Assembly: GCF_001509555.1 (NCBI RefSeq)
Contig: NZ_LMAS01000001.1
Location: 500,309-564,308 of the forward strand
From: Bacillus sp. FJAT-29937
Lineage (GTDB): Bacteria; Bacillota; Bacilli; Bacillales; Cytobacillaceae
DNA: 64,000 nucleotides
Reading direction: 5' to 3'
Numbering within the stretch: the stretch's first letter is position 1; every line of letters starts with the position of its first letter. Position numbers and translations under genes: made by a program. Of this stretch, positions 55,475 through 64,000 are shown in pieces. The notes beneath the pieces are model-generated. The model saw only the letters and a program-made list of their open reading frames with translations, searched no databases and was not told where the DNA came from.

Positions 55475-56679
55475 TTATGTTCATTCCTTAATAAAAGTGA
55501 AGCTTCATGGAGTATTTTTGCTGCAACCTCATGCTTTGACATAAGCGGGAGCTCTTCTTGGGTGCCGTCCCGTTTAAATAACGTCACAATATTCGTGTCA
55601 GTTCCAAAGCCTGCTCCTTCGGTTTTTACATTATTTCCGACAATCATATCGGCATTTTTTTTCTTAAGCTTTTCACGGGCGTACTCTGCCACATGATCTG
55701 TTTCCGCAGCAAACCCTATTAAAATTTGATGTTTTTTTGCTTGACCAAGTTCAAAAAGAATATCCTTCGTTCTCTCAAGCTCTATGCTTTGTTCTCCTGG
55801 CTGTTTTTTTACTTTATGATCATATGTTATTTTTGGACGATAGTCTGCAACCGCAGCCGTTTTTATCACGATATCTGCATTTTCGTATTGGGCCATTACG
55901 GCCTTGTACATTTCTTCAGCGCTCTCTACCTTTATTACATTTACACCAGCTGGAGTTTTTAGTGAAACAGGACCAGAAATGAGCATTACATTTGCGCCGG
56001 CCTTTGCAGCCTCCTCTGCAATCGCATAGCCCATTTTTCCCGAAGAATGATTCGTAATATATCTGACTGGGTCAATTTTTTCCCTAGTAGGACCAGCTGT
56101 AATAACAAGCTTTGTTCCTGATAGATTTATAAGGTTTGTTTGAAAATGGTCCCCAATCAGTTCTGTTATCCTCTCTGGCTCCTCCAGTCTCCCTTTCCCT
56201 ACATATCCGCATGCAAGATATCCTTCTCCCGGCTCGATAAACCTATAACCGAAGCTGTGCAGCGTGTTCATGTTTTTCTGAACAGCTGGGTGATTGTACA
56301 TATGGACATTCATTGCAGGTGCAACCCAAACAGGAGCTGTAGCAGCTAGCAGTGTAGTCGTAATCATATCATCCGCAATCCCATTTGCCAGCTTTCCGAT
56401 AATATTTGCTGTGGCAGGTGCAATTAAAATTAAATCAGCCCAATCAGCTAGATCGATATGGGCAATCACTTTAGAATCTTTTTCATCAAATGTATCTGTA
56501 TAAACATCATTTCGAGACATAGCTTGAAATGTTAAGGGGGTAACAAATTTTTCAGCTGATTCACTTAGAATAACCTTTACGTCTGCACCAGCCTGAGTTA
56601 GTTTACTAGTCAAGGCAACAGACTTATAAACGGCAATGCCGCCTGTAACGCATAAAAGAATTTTTTTACCGATGAGCAT
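55471..56679 (-). CDS. coaBC: Phosphopantothenoylcysteine decarboxylase/synthetase CoaBC
   Basis: Bifunctional coenzyme A biosynthesis enzyme. The N-terminal flavoprotein decarboxylase (about 1-180) has LLCVTGGIAVYKS, HIDLADWADL and PAMNVHMYNHPA; the C-terminal synthetase has TAGPTREKIDPVRYITNHSSGKMG. I start at ATG 6 nt after GGAGGT for 402 residues. It is followed by priA. Confidence 0.97.
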   Translation of the reverse strand: MLIGKKILLCVTGGIAVYKSVALTSKLTQAGADVKVILSESAEKFVTPLTFQAMSRNDVYTDTFDEKDSKVIAHIDLADWADLILIAPATANIIGKLANGIADDMITTTLLAATAPVWVAPAMNVHMYNHPAVQKNMNTLHSFGYRFIEPGEGYLACGYVGKGRLEEPERITELIGDHFQTNLINLSGTKLVITAGPTREKIDPVRYITNHSSGKMGYAIAEEAAKAGANVMLISGPVSLKTPAGVNVIKVESAEEMYKAVMAQYENADIVIKTAAVADYRPKITYDHKVKKQPGEQSIELERTKDILFELGQAKKHQILIGFAAETDHVAEYAREKLKKKNADMIVGNNVKTEGAGFGTDTNIVTLFKRDGTQEELPLMSKHEVAAKILHEASLLLRNEHK

Positions 56680-56790
56680 AATCGGACCTCCATCCACCAA
56701 CAAGTTCTACCTTTATTATGCAAGAAGTGCCTTTTTTTTTCATCTTTTAATCATAATTGACCTTACTTTTTACCTAAACAATTTAGTTAA

Positions 56791-56824
56791 GAAATAAAAA
56801 TAACAACCAGTTACGGTTGTTATT
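56791..56824 (-). terminator. Terminator after rpoZ
   Basis: A 10-bp AATAACAACC/GGTTGTTATT stem with a 6-nt loop, followed by TTTTATTTC on the minus strand. It lies 10 bp after rpoZ and separates the yloC-rpoZ unit from coaBC. I see no clear promoter for coaBC in the gap. Confidence 0.85.
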
Positions 56825-56833
56825 AATCAGGTC

Positions 56834-57055
56834 CTATTCGTAAGCTTCATCCTTTTGCTTTTTTGCAAGACGGTAGTGAAGCTGGTCCGCATTGATTTCT
56901 TCTAATGCTTTGCCTACATTTTTGTGAGATACATATTTATCAAGCTGTGGCTTTGCATTTACTTGCATCATGCGGGCGCGCTTTGCAGCTACAGATACAA
57001 GTGAATATTTAGAATCAATTTTTGTCATTAATGAATCAATAGAAGGATATAGCAT
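56834..57055 (-). CDS. rpoZ: RNA polymerase omega subunit
   Basis: 73-residue omega subunit: [28 protein letters not shown], and [16 protein letters not shown]. It helps assemble the beta' subunit. The ATG follows GGAGGTTG. It is 3 bp downstream of gmk, the usual gmk-rpoZ pair. Confidence 0.97.
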   Translation of the reverse strand: MLYPSIDSLMTKIDSKYSLVSVAAKRARMMQVNAKPQLDKYVSHKNVGKALEEINADQLHYRLAKKQKDEAYE

Positions 57056-57058
57056 ATA

Positions 57059-57676
<618 letters not shown>

Positions 57677-57682
57677 TCAATC

Positions 57683-57946
57683 CTACCCTTCATCACTAGT
57701 ATCATCTCTGTCATCTAAACGGTGAGCAACGGTTTCTGGCTGAACTGCTGAGAGAATGACGTGGTCACTATCCATCACAATAACTGCCCTCGTCCGCCTG
57801 CCATAAGTTGCATCTATTAATGAACCGCGATCACGAGCATCTTGTATGATTCTTTTTATCGGTGCTGATTCGGGGCTTACTATAGAGATTATACGATTGG
57901 CTGAAACAATATTGCCAAAGCCAATATTTATTAATTTAATCGCCAT
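57683..57946 (-). CDS. remA: Extracellular matrix regulator RemA
   Basis: 87-residue DNA-binding regulator: [40 protein letters not shown] and [19 protein letters not shown]. In B. subtilis it activates biofilm matrix operons. It is located before gmk, as in B. subtilis. The ATG follows GGAGGAACC. Confidence 0.97.
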   Translation of the reverse strand: MAIKLINIGFGNIVSANRIISIVSPESAPIKRIIQDARDRGSLIDATYGRRTRAVIVMDSDHVILSAVQPETVAHRLDDRDDTSDEG

Positions 57947-58003
57947 CAGGTTCCTCCAAGTATCAGTTATATATTTTGGCCCCGCGAGCCTTTTTCTAAA
58001 CAG

Positions 58004-58876
58004 TCATTCAATATTTTGGACCTGTTCCTTCATTTTCTCCAGCAAGCTCTTCATTTCTACTACGAAAAAAGCAATAGAAGAATCATTTGCTTTCGAACCG
58101 ATCGTATTCACTTCACGATTCATCTCCTGAAGGATGAAATCTAATTTTCTTCCAATCGGTTCATTCACTGGCAATGTTTGTGAGAACTGATTGATATGAC
58201 TATAAAGACGAGTAACTTCCTCGTTAATATCTGATTTATCGGCGAAAATAGCTACTTCCGTTAACAATCGTGCTTCATCTACTTGCCCATTCAAAAAATC
58301 AGACATCCTCTTCGCTAGTTTCTCTTGATATTGCTGTACTACTTTCGGGGCTTGCTCCTTTAATTCAGAAAGCCGCTCATTTAATTTACGAAAGTTAGAG
58401 TTTAGATCCTTTTCGAGCTCTACACCCTCTAACTTACGCATTTGACATAATTGTTGACACGCCTCTTCTACAGCGGCAAGCAACACGCATTCTACATTTT
58501 CATTATTCGTTTCTTTATCTACAATTAAAATAAGCTCTTCTCTCGTTACATCTTGTAGCGTAATTTCAGTTTCAATTGCATATTTCTTTTTAATATCCGT
58601 TATGTAATTAACATATTCGTCTAATAATGCCCAATCTATTTGAACATGCCGACTTGTCAGGCTCTGTCCCTCAACTGTAATATACACTTCGGTTCTGCCT
58701 CTTTGAACATATTCACTAATCTTTTTCTTAATTTTATCTTCCAGATAAAGAAGCTGTTTCGGCATTCTAATTTGGTATTCAGAAAATCGATGATTTACCG
58801 ATTTAACTTCAACTATAGCAGTAAAAGAACCTTCATTCTTCTTCCCTCTGCCAAATCCAGTCATACTAATAACCAT
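58004..58876 (-). CDS. yloC: YicC/YloC family endoribonuclease
   Basis: A protein of the YicC family, members of which have been shown to be endoribonucleases. N-terminal SMTGFGRG and VEVKSVNHRFSEYQIRMP; C-terminal GRKLDFILQEMNREVNTIGSKAND, the most conserved block. I start at ATG MVISMTGFG (290 residues), with AGGG about 10 nt upstream; a GTG three codons earlier is less likely. It heads the yloC-remA-gmk-rpoZ unit. Confidence 0.93.
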   Translation of the reverse strand: MVISMTGFGRGKKNEGSFTAIVEVKSVNHRFSEYQIRMPKQLLYLEDKIKKKISEYVQRGRTEVYITVEGQSLTSRHVQIDWALLDEYVNYITDIKKKYAIETEITLQDVTREELILIVDKETNNENVECVLLAAVEEACQQLCQMRKLEGVELEKDLNSNFRKLNERLSELKEQAPKVVQQYQEKLAKRMSDFLNGQVDEARLLTEVAIFADKSDINEEVTRLYSHINQFSQTLPVNEPIGRKLDFILQEMNREVNTIGSKANDSSIAFFVVEMKSLLEKMKEQVQNIE

Positions 58877-58928
58877 ATTAAACACGCCCTGATCAATGGA
58901 TTACAAAAAGTTTTAAACATTAGTTCGT

Positions 58929-58937
58929 ATTTTACCA
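58929..58937 (-). promoter_or_regulatory. Extended -10 promoter of yloC-remA-gmk-rpoZ
   Basis: TGGTAAAAT on the minus strand is a good TGn extended -10. The -35 is weak (AATACA, 17 nt upstream), which the TG extension can compensate. It follows the calcium-ATPase terminator and gives a leader of about 45 nt. Confidence 0.55.
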
Positions 58938-58971
58938 TAAGTAAGGAAAAATGTATTTAAAAATTTGTATA

Positions 58972-59010
58972 CGAAATAAAAAGGCAATAGAAAATGCTCT
59001 ATTACCTTTT
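58972..59010 (-). terminator. Terminator of the calcium ATPase gene
   Basis: 13-bp stem AAAAGGTAATAGA/TCTATTGCCTTTT with one G-U pair (58998-59010 with 58979-58991), 6-nt loop, then TTATTTCG on the minus strand. Confidence 0.85.
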
Positions 59011-59025
59011 GGATTATACCATATC

Positions 59026-61704
59026 TTATTTTCTTTTTCTTGCCAAAAAGGAACCCGCTAATAAAAATGTCGGTAAAGCAGCAAGCCCAGTAATCATAAA
59101 CCAATCTTTCATTTCCACTGGCACTGTATGGAATATTGGCTGTAATGGCGGATAGTAAATAACAACAAACAATAAAGCCAATGATGAAATAACTGCCCAA
59201 ACTAAATATTTGTTGCCAAATGGATTTCTTGCAAAGACTGATTTCTCACTGCGGCAATCAAATACGTGAATAAGCTGAGCCATTACTAAGGTGGAAAAAG
59301 CAATTGTTTGTGCATAGGCTAGATCATCTGGATTTTTATTGTAGACGATGATGAAGGCAATTAAAGTAACAACCCCGATCAAAAAGCCTCGTGATACAAC
59401 TTTCCAGCCAAGTCCTCTAGCAAATACTCCCTCTCTAGGATTTCGTGGCTTCCGTTTCATCACATCATCCTCAGGCTGATCTAAGCCTAAAGCCATTGCA
59501 GGCAAGCCATCCGTTACTAGGTTTACCCAAAGAATTTGAATAGGCACTAACGGAAGAGGATAACCAAGCAGCATTGCAAAAAGCATAACAAGAATTTCAC
59601 CAACATTGGACGCCAGCAAATATCTAATAAACTTTCTAATATTCTCGTAAATATTTCTGCCTTCTTTAATTGCTGCTTTAATCGTAGCAAAATTGTCATC
59701 AAGCAGAACTAATGCTGATGCTTCCTTTGCCACATCTGTCCCTGTTATCCCCATCGCTACCCCGATATCTGCAGCCTTAATGGCCGGCGCATCATTAACC
59801 CCATCACCTGTCATTGCCACTATATGGCCTTTGTTCTGTAAAGCCTTAACTATTTTCAGCTTATGCTCCGGGGAAACTCTAGCAAATACAGATACATCAT
59901 CGACTATTTCTTCCAATTCATTAACATTCATTTCTGAAAGGGCTTTTCCATCTAAAACCTTTGAGCTGTTCGTTAAAATCCCGAGCTGACTTGCTATTGC
60001 TTTGGCGGTAATCACATGATCACCGGTAATCATGACTGTTTTAATTCCTGCGTCCCGGCATTCCTTCACAGCATCCTTTACTTCTGGTCGTGGAGGGTCA
60101 ATCATGCCATGAAGTCCAATAAAGGTAAGATCTCTTTCTGCCTCTTTTTCATGTAAAATGATTGTGTTTTCAGGAATTTCTCTAAATCCTATCGCAATGG
60201 TTCTTAAGGCTTGTGAAGCTAAGCCTTCAATTGCTTCTTGAATGATATTAGAAACATCACGAGACAAAAGCTTGCGTTTTCCGTCCCAAAGCACACTTCT
60301 GGATATTCCAGCCAACACATCGGGTGCTCCTTTTGTGACAATAAATTGCCTGCCATTGTAATCCTTTACAACGATGCTCATCATTTTTCTGGACGAATCA
60401 AACGGGAATTCCTTCATGATTGTATATTGGCTTAATAAAGTGTTTCGGCTGTATCCTGCTTTCATTGCCGCAACGAGCAATGCCCCTTCTGTCGGATCTC
60501 CATCGATAACATATTCATTATTTTTTTGTTTTATTTCTGCATGATTGCAGAGCATTCCAAACATAAGCAATTGCTGAAGTGATTTTTCATTCTTTAATTC
60601 TATTTGCTTGTCATTTCGATAGAACTTTCCTTGAGGTTCATAGCCAACCCCATCAACACGCCAAACGTCGCCGCCGCTCCAAAGGTGAGTAACAGTCATT
60701 TTGTTTTGCGTCATTGTTCCTGTTTTATCTGAGCAGATAACCGATGCACAACCAAGGGTTTCAACAGCAGGAAGCTTCCTTACAATTGCCTTCTTCTTAA
60801 TCATTCTTTGGACGCCGAGGGATAAAGCAACCGTCACAATAGCTGGAAGCCCTTCTGGAATAGCAGCAACAGCTAATGAAACTCCAGCAAGGAACATCGT
60901 GTATAGATCATGCCCTTGTAAAACCCCAACAACAACTACGAGAACAGTAAGTAATAGAGCGACGGTAATAAGAATTTTTCCAAGCTGCTCGAGCCTGCGC
61001 TGCAATGGGGTTGTCATCGTTTCAGCCTTTTGCAGCAAATCAGCAATTTGCCCCATCGCTGTTTTCATCCCGATGGCAACGACTAGTCCTACTCCGCTTC
61101 CGCGGGTGACTAATGTGCCCATGAATGCCATGTTTTCCATATCGCCAATCCCTAGATTTGCTGCTTTAATAGAGCCTGTTGTTTTCGAAACCGGCAGAGA
61201 TTCTCCAGTAAGCGCAGATTCTTCCACTTCAAGGCTATTGGATTCTAGTAATCTCACATCTGCCCCGATTCGGTCTCCACTTGAAAATTTAATAATGTCT
61301 CCAACGACAACTTCCTTTGAGGGAATCTTCATCCATTCCCCATCTCTTAAAACGCTAACTTGAGGCGCCGAAAGCTCTTTCAATGCAGCTAATGATTTTT
61401 CCGCCTTCCGCTCTTGAAAAAAACCAAGCAACCCATTTATTAACACAATCGCAATAATAGCGACAGCATCTATGTATTCACCAAGAAGCCCTGAAACAAG
61501 CGTCGCTGCCAGTAAAACAAGGACCATGAAATCCTTAAATTGGCTAAAAAATATAAGTATGGCAGACTGTTTTTCTCCTTCTTCCAATTCATTATAGCCA
61601 AATTGTTTTCTTCGGTTTTTTACATCGTCTTTAGTTAAACCGGCTTTCTTATCAGAATTAAGGGCCTGCTCAACTTCTGTTTCATTCATTTCATGAAATT
61701 TCAT
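59026..61704 (-). CDS. yloB: P-type calcium-transporting ATPase (YloB)
   Basis: SERCA-like P2A calcium pump of 892 residues with about ten helices. Actuator motif ALTGESLP, phosphorylation aspartate D326 in CSDKTGTMTQNKM, KGAPD in the nucleotide domain, TGDHVITA and VAMTGDGVNDAPA; helix 4 carries AIPEGLPA, and NLVTDGLPAMALG follows. B. subtilis YloB contributes to calcium in spores. The start MKFHEM is conserved, but the AGGAGG is 14 nt away and better placed for a tiny overlapping reading frame. Confidence 0.96.
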   Translation of the reverse strand: MKFHEMNETEVEQALNSDKKAGLTKDDVKNRRKQFGYNELEEGEKQSAILIFFSQFKDFMVLVLLAATLVSGLLGEYIDAVAIIAIVLINGLLGFFQERKAEKSLAALKELSAPQVSVLRDGEWMKIPSKEVVVGDIIKFSSGDRIGADVRLLESNSLEVEESALTGESLPVSKTTGSIKAANLGIGDMENMAFMGTLVTRGSGVGLVVAIGMKTAMGQIADLLQKAETMTTPLQRRLEQLGKILITVALLLTVLVVVVGVLQGHDLYTMFLAGVSLAVAAIPEGLPAIVTVALSLGVQRMIKKKAIVRKLPAVETLGCASVICSDKTGTMTQNKMTVTHLWSGGDVWRVDGVGYEPQGKFYRNDKQIELKNEKSLQQLLMFGMLCNHAEIKQKNNEYVIDGDPTEGALLVAAMKAGYSRNTLLSQYTIMKEFPFDSSRKMMSIVVKDYNGRQFIVTKGAPDVLAGISRSVLWDGKRKLLSRDVSNIIQEAIEGLASQALRTIAIGFREIPENTIILHEKEAERDLTFIGLHGMIDPPRPEVKDAVKECRDAGIKTVMITGDHVITAKAIASQLGILTNSSKVLDGKALSEMNVNELEEIVDDVSVFARVSPEHKLKIVKALQNKGHIVAMTGDGVNDAPAIKAADIGVAMGITGTDVAKEASALVLLDDNFATIKAAIKEGRNIYENIRKFIRYLLASNVGEILVMLFAMLLGYPLPLVPIQILWVNLVTDGLPAMALGLDQPEDDVMKRKPRNPREGVFARGLGWKVVSRGFLIGVVTLIAFIIVYNKNPDDLAYAQTIAFSTLVMAQLIHVFDCRSEKSVFARNPFGNKYLVWAVISSLALLFVVIYYPPLQPIFHTVPVEMKDWFMITGLAALPTFLLAGSFLARKRK

Positions 61705-61711
61705 CAGACAT
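61691..61711 (-). other. Possible six-codon leader ORF at the calcium ATPase start
   Basis: ATG TCT GAT GAA ATT TCA TGA lies 7 nt after a perfect AGGAGG (61719-61724), the optimal distance. It overlaps the calcium ATPase start in another frame. Ribosomes may load here and restart on the main gene. Chance occurrence cannot be excluded. Confidence 0.4.
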
Positions 61712-61937
61712 CACACTTCCTCCTATTGTCAAAAAGCAAATATTTGTACAAACTAGAGTTATGACCGTTATTATGAAAAGATGCCTTTATAATGACAGCA
61801 TTCGGACCTACCACCCCTTTAAATTTTCAAACATCACCCCGAAAACAGCCTTGTCTAAAGAAAGCTTATTCAGACTCGTCCAAAAAAATGCTATTATATT
61901 TAGGAGAGCAGGATAAATGCCAATGAAGAAGAATTGA

Positions 61938-61958
61938 GCGGACACTGAATCCGTTATT
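61938..61958 (-). repeat. AATAACGG-N7-GTCCG repeat, copy 1
   Basis: On the minus strand AATAACGGATTCAGTGTCCG plus C, 21 bp, inverted relative to copies 3 and 4. Confidence 0.8.
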
Positions 61959-61987
61959 TCTATTGAATTACCTAAATTTAAGGCTAA

Positions 61988-62010
61988 CCGGACACAGAGG
62001 ATGCTGTTAC
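61988..62010 (-). repeat. AATAACGG-N7-GTCCG repeat, degenerate copy 2
   Basis: On the minus strand GTAACAGCATCCTCTGTGTC followed by CGG, a 23-bp divergent copy in the same orientation as copy 1. Confidence 0.5.
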
Positions 62011-62045
62011 CCGAAAAACAGTAGGAAATTGATGCATCTTCACCT

Positions 62046-62066
62046 AATAACGGAACGTAAGTCCGC
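62046..62066 (+). repeat. AATAACGG-N7-GTCCG repeat, copy 3
   Basis: Plus strand AATAACGGAACGTAAGTCCG plus C, 21 bp. CGGA and TCCG inside form a short inverted pair. Confidence 0.85.
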
Positions 62067-62096
62067 AAACATCAGAAATAAACACCCTTTTCCTCA

Positions 62097-62117
62097 AATA
62101 ACGGTCCTGTTGTCCGT
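62097..62117 (+). repeat. AATAACGG-N7-GTCCG repeat, copy 4
   Basis: Plus strand AATAACGGTCCTGTTGTCCG plus T, 21 bp, 51 bp after copy 3 and in the same orientation. Confidence 0.85.
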
Positions 62118-62193
62118 AAAGCGCTAATATTGTTGCGTCGCCTCACTTTGTATAGGCAAGTGTAATAAAAATATAAGAAGAGGATGTTCCCTT

Positions 62194-63903
62194 ATGTCAT
62201 TTGACGGTTTATTTACTAGGGCCATGACAGAAGAATTGACCCGTGAATTAAAAGGCGGAAGAATTAATAAAATTCATCAGCCTTATAAAAATGAAATTAT
62301 TTTAGTAGTAAGAGCGAACGGAAAAAATCATAAGCTCCTCCTATCTGCGCATCCAAGCTATGCAAGGGTGCAGCTGACAAATGAAACACATGAAAACCCA
62401 GCAGAGCCGCCTATGTTTTGTATGCTTTTAAGAAAGCATTTAGAAGGGTATTTTCTTGAAGATATCAAGCAGGTGGAATTAGATCGGATTATTATTTTTG
62501 AAGTAAAAGGGCGGAACGAAATCGGGGATACGTCCTATAAACAATTAATTGTTGAAATTATGGGCCGGCATAGCAATATTACATTAGTCGATAAAACAAG
62601 AAATATGATTCTAGATAGTATTAAGCATGTTTCATTTGCCGTCAATTCACATAGGGCCATATTGCCTGGACACGAATACATATTGCCGCCAAGTCAAAAT
62701 AAATTAAATCCATTTCAAGCAGACGAAACGGAAGTGTTGCGGCAATTGGATTTTAATAGCGGGAAGCTCGATAAGCAGCTCGTCTCAAGCTTTGCTGGAA
62801 TATCTCCCCTTTTCGCAAAGGAAGTTATCTTTCAGGCAGGCTTAGCTAATCGGACAACTTTGCCGAAGACGTTTTTAGCATTATTGCAAAAAGTGAAGGC
62901 ACAGCAACTGCAGCCCGCTATAACAATGAGTGAAGCGAAAGAGAGCTATTATCTTTTTCCATTAACTTATTTACAAGGAACGGCGAGGGAGTTTCAATCA
63001 CTTAGCGAAATGCTTGATCGCTATTATTTTGGCAAGGCTGACCGTGACCGTGTGAAACAGCAAGCACATGATCTCGAACGATTTATCCTGAACGAAAAAG
63101 AAAAAAACGAGAAGAAAATCGATAAGCTTTTAGCTACTTTAAAGGAAGCAGAAAACGCGGATATTCATCAGCTGTATGGCGAATTAGTGACAGCTAATAT
63201 ATTTGCGATTCAAAAAGGAATGAAGGAAATCGAAGTCATCAATTACTATGATGAAAATGGGGCTACCGTAACCATTCCATTAGAGCCGCAAAAAACGCCT
63301 TCGGAAAATGCTCAAAAGTATTTTACTAAATATCAAAAAGCGAAAAATGCTATTAGTATCGTAAAAGAACAGATCGAGATCGCTAGAAAAGAGCAAGCAT
63401 ATTTTGAAGCATTGCTGCAGCAGGTTGAATCGGCTTCACCGAAGGATATCGAGGAAATTCGCGAAGAGCTTATTGAAGGTCATTATATAAAAGATAAACA
63501 GAAGCGAAAAAATAAAAAAGTCCAAAATGCCAAGCCTGTTCTAGATCGCTACATATCTTCGGACGGAACAGAAATATTAGTCGGAAAAAATAATAAACAA
63601 AATGATTACTTAACAAATAAGCTGGCAGGCAGAGATGAGATTTGGCTCCACACGAAAGATATCCCAGGGTCCCATGTAGTCATTCGCAGCAAAGAACCAA
63701 TGGAGCAAACAATTCTAGAAGCAGCATCACTTGCAGCCTATTTCAGCAAAGCGCGTAATTCCAGCTCAGTTCCTGTAGATTTTACACAGATTAGACATGT
63801 CAAAAAGCCGAGCGGTGCAAAGCCGGGGTTCGTCATCTATGATAATCAGCAAACGATTTATGTGACCCCTGATGAGGAAACCGTTCTCGCTTTAAAAAAA
63901 TAA
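62194..63903 (+). CDS. rqcH: Ribosome quality control protein RqcH (NEMF/FbpA family, YloA)
   Basis: Binds stalled 50S-peptidyl-tRNA complexes and adds C-terminal alanine tails that mark proteins for degradation. NFACT-N domain begins [19 protein letters not shown]; the DR motif needed for tailing is D97-R98 ([13 protein letters not shown]). A central coiled-coil region follows, then NFACT-R with [37 protein letters not shown] and [19 protein letters not shown]. 569 residues. Older annotations call it fibronectin-binding. Confidence 0.97.
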   Translation: MSFDGLFTRAMTEELTRELKGGRINKIHQPYKNEIILVVRANGKNHKLLLSAHPSYARVQLTNETHENPAEPPMFCMLLRKHLEGYFLEDIKQVELDRIIIFEVKGRNEIGDTSYKQLIVEIMGRHSNITLVDKTRNMILDSIKHVSFAVNSHRAILPGHEYILPPSQNKLNPFQADETEVLRQLDFNSGKLDKQLVSSFAGISPLFAKEVIFQAGLANRTTLPKTFLALLQKVKAQQLQPAITMSEAKESYYLFPLTYLQGTAREFQSLSEMLDRYYFGKADRDRVKQQAHDLERFILNEKEKNEKKIDKLLATLKEAENADIHQLYGELVTANIFAIQKGMKEIEVINYYDENGATVTIPLEPQKTPSENAQKYFTKYQKAKNAISIVKEQIEIARKEQAYFEALLQQVESASPKDIEEIREELIEGHYIKDKQKRKNKKVQNAKPVLDRYISSDGTEILVGKNNKQNDYLTNKLAGRDEIWLHTKDIPGSHVVIRSKEPMEQTILEAASLAAYFSKARNSSSVPVDFTQIRHVKKPSGAKPGFVIYDNQQTIYVTPDEETVLALKK

Positions 63904-63937
63904 TAAAGAGGCTGGGACATAACTAGCTTCAAATAGT

Positions 63938-63986
63938 GAGAAAGGAGAATTTGAGTGAACTCAAATTCTCCTTTCTCTATTTTTTG
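63938..63986 (+). terminator. Strong terminator of rqcH
   Basis: Perfect 18-bp stem (63938-63955 with 63960-63977), 4-nt loop, followed by TATTTTTTG. It is preceded by GAGGCTGGGACATAACT at 63908-63924. Confidence 0.95.
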
Positions 63987-64000
63987 ATATTAATTCTTAT

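Larger units (their letters stand above)
61705..62193. other. 489-bp divergent intergenic region
   Basis: Between yloB (minus) and rqcH (plus). It holds the yloB start site, four copies of a short repeat (listed separately) and the rqcH ribosome binding site AGAGGA. I could not find a convincing promoter for either gene. An 86-codon open frame at 61808-62068 is not supported. Confidence 0.8.

Noticed and set aside
60701..61363. 220-codon plus-strand frame inside the calcium ATPase gene
   Set aside because: Shadow of the conserved ATPase reading frame; composition is Ser/Thr/Pro-rich as expected for an antisense frame.
61808..62068. 86-codon open frame on the minus strand between yloB and rqcH
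   Set aside because: It has no good ribosome binding site and runs through several copies of the 21-bp repeat; the protein has no recognisable domain. Likely chance.

Overview
The window is a conserved housekeeping block from a low-GC, endospore-forming Firmicute, most likely a member of the Bacillaceae. Three things point there: the gene order closely follows the codV/xerC to yloA region of Bacillus subtilis, an intact 26-residue SpoVM gene is present, and AGGAGG-type ribosome binding sites are almost universal. Nearly everything lies on the minus strand. Only rpmB and rqcH are on the plus strand. Most products are recognised by family. No tRNA, rRNA, CRISPR array or intact insertion sequence was seen.

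Reading left to right (downstream to upstream for most genes): 1-8.4 kb carries the start of hslV, then xerC, trmFO, topA, dprA, sucD, sucC and a small FlhB-like gene. 8.4-17 kb carries ylqG, rnhB, rbgA, a type I signal peptidase, rplS with its own promoter and probable leader, trmD, rimM, ylqD, khpA, rpsP, ffh and ylxM. 17-29.2 kb is an eight-gene, tightly coupled accessory operon: two vWA membrane proteins, a DUF58 protein, a MoxR ATPase, a coiled-coil Gly/Ser-rich membrane protein, an ABC permease and ATPase, and a large secreted or anchored protein. It sits between ylxM-ffh and ftsY, which are neighbours in B. subtilis. 29.4-39 kb carries ftsY, smc, rnc, acpP, fabG, fabD, plsX and fapR. 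39-43.3 kb carries recG, fakA and an Asp23-family gene. 43.4-45.4 kb carries rpmB, spoVM, thiN and rpe. 45.4-57 kb carries rsgA, prkC, prpC, rlmN, rsmB, fmt, def, priA, coaBC and rpoZ. 57-64 kb carries gmk, remA, a YicC-family gene, a P-type calcium ATPase and the divergent rqcH.

The genes group by function. SRP targeting is covered by ffh, ylxM and ftsY; ribosome and tRNA maturation by rplS, rpsP, rpmB, rimM, rbgA, rsgA, trmD, trmFO, rsmB and rlmN. N-terminal protein processing uses fmt, def and lepB. Lipid supply is encoded by acpP, fabG, fabD, plsX and fakA, with FapR as repressor and a clear FapR box over its own promoter. Chromosome handling involves topA, xerC, smc, recG, priA and dprA. 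Ser/Thr signalling uses the prpC-prkC phosphatase/kinase pair.

The least ordinary parts are the vWA/MoxR/ABC operon with an 18-bp tandem repeat in its leader, a 416-bp gap between rnc and acpP packed with palindromes, a family of 21-bp repeats between the calcium ATPase and rqcH, and a long nested hairpin that ends rpe and decides the thiN start. All functional calls come from reading translated sequence and from memory of families; no searches were run.
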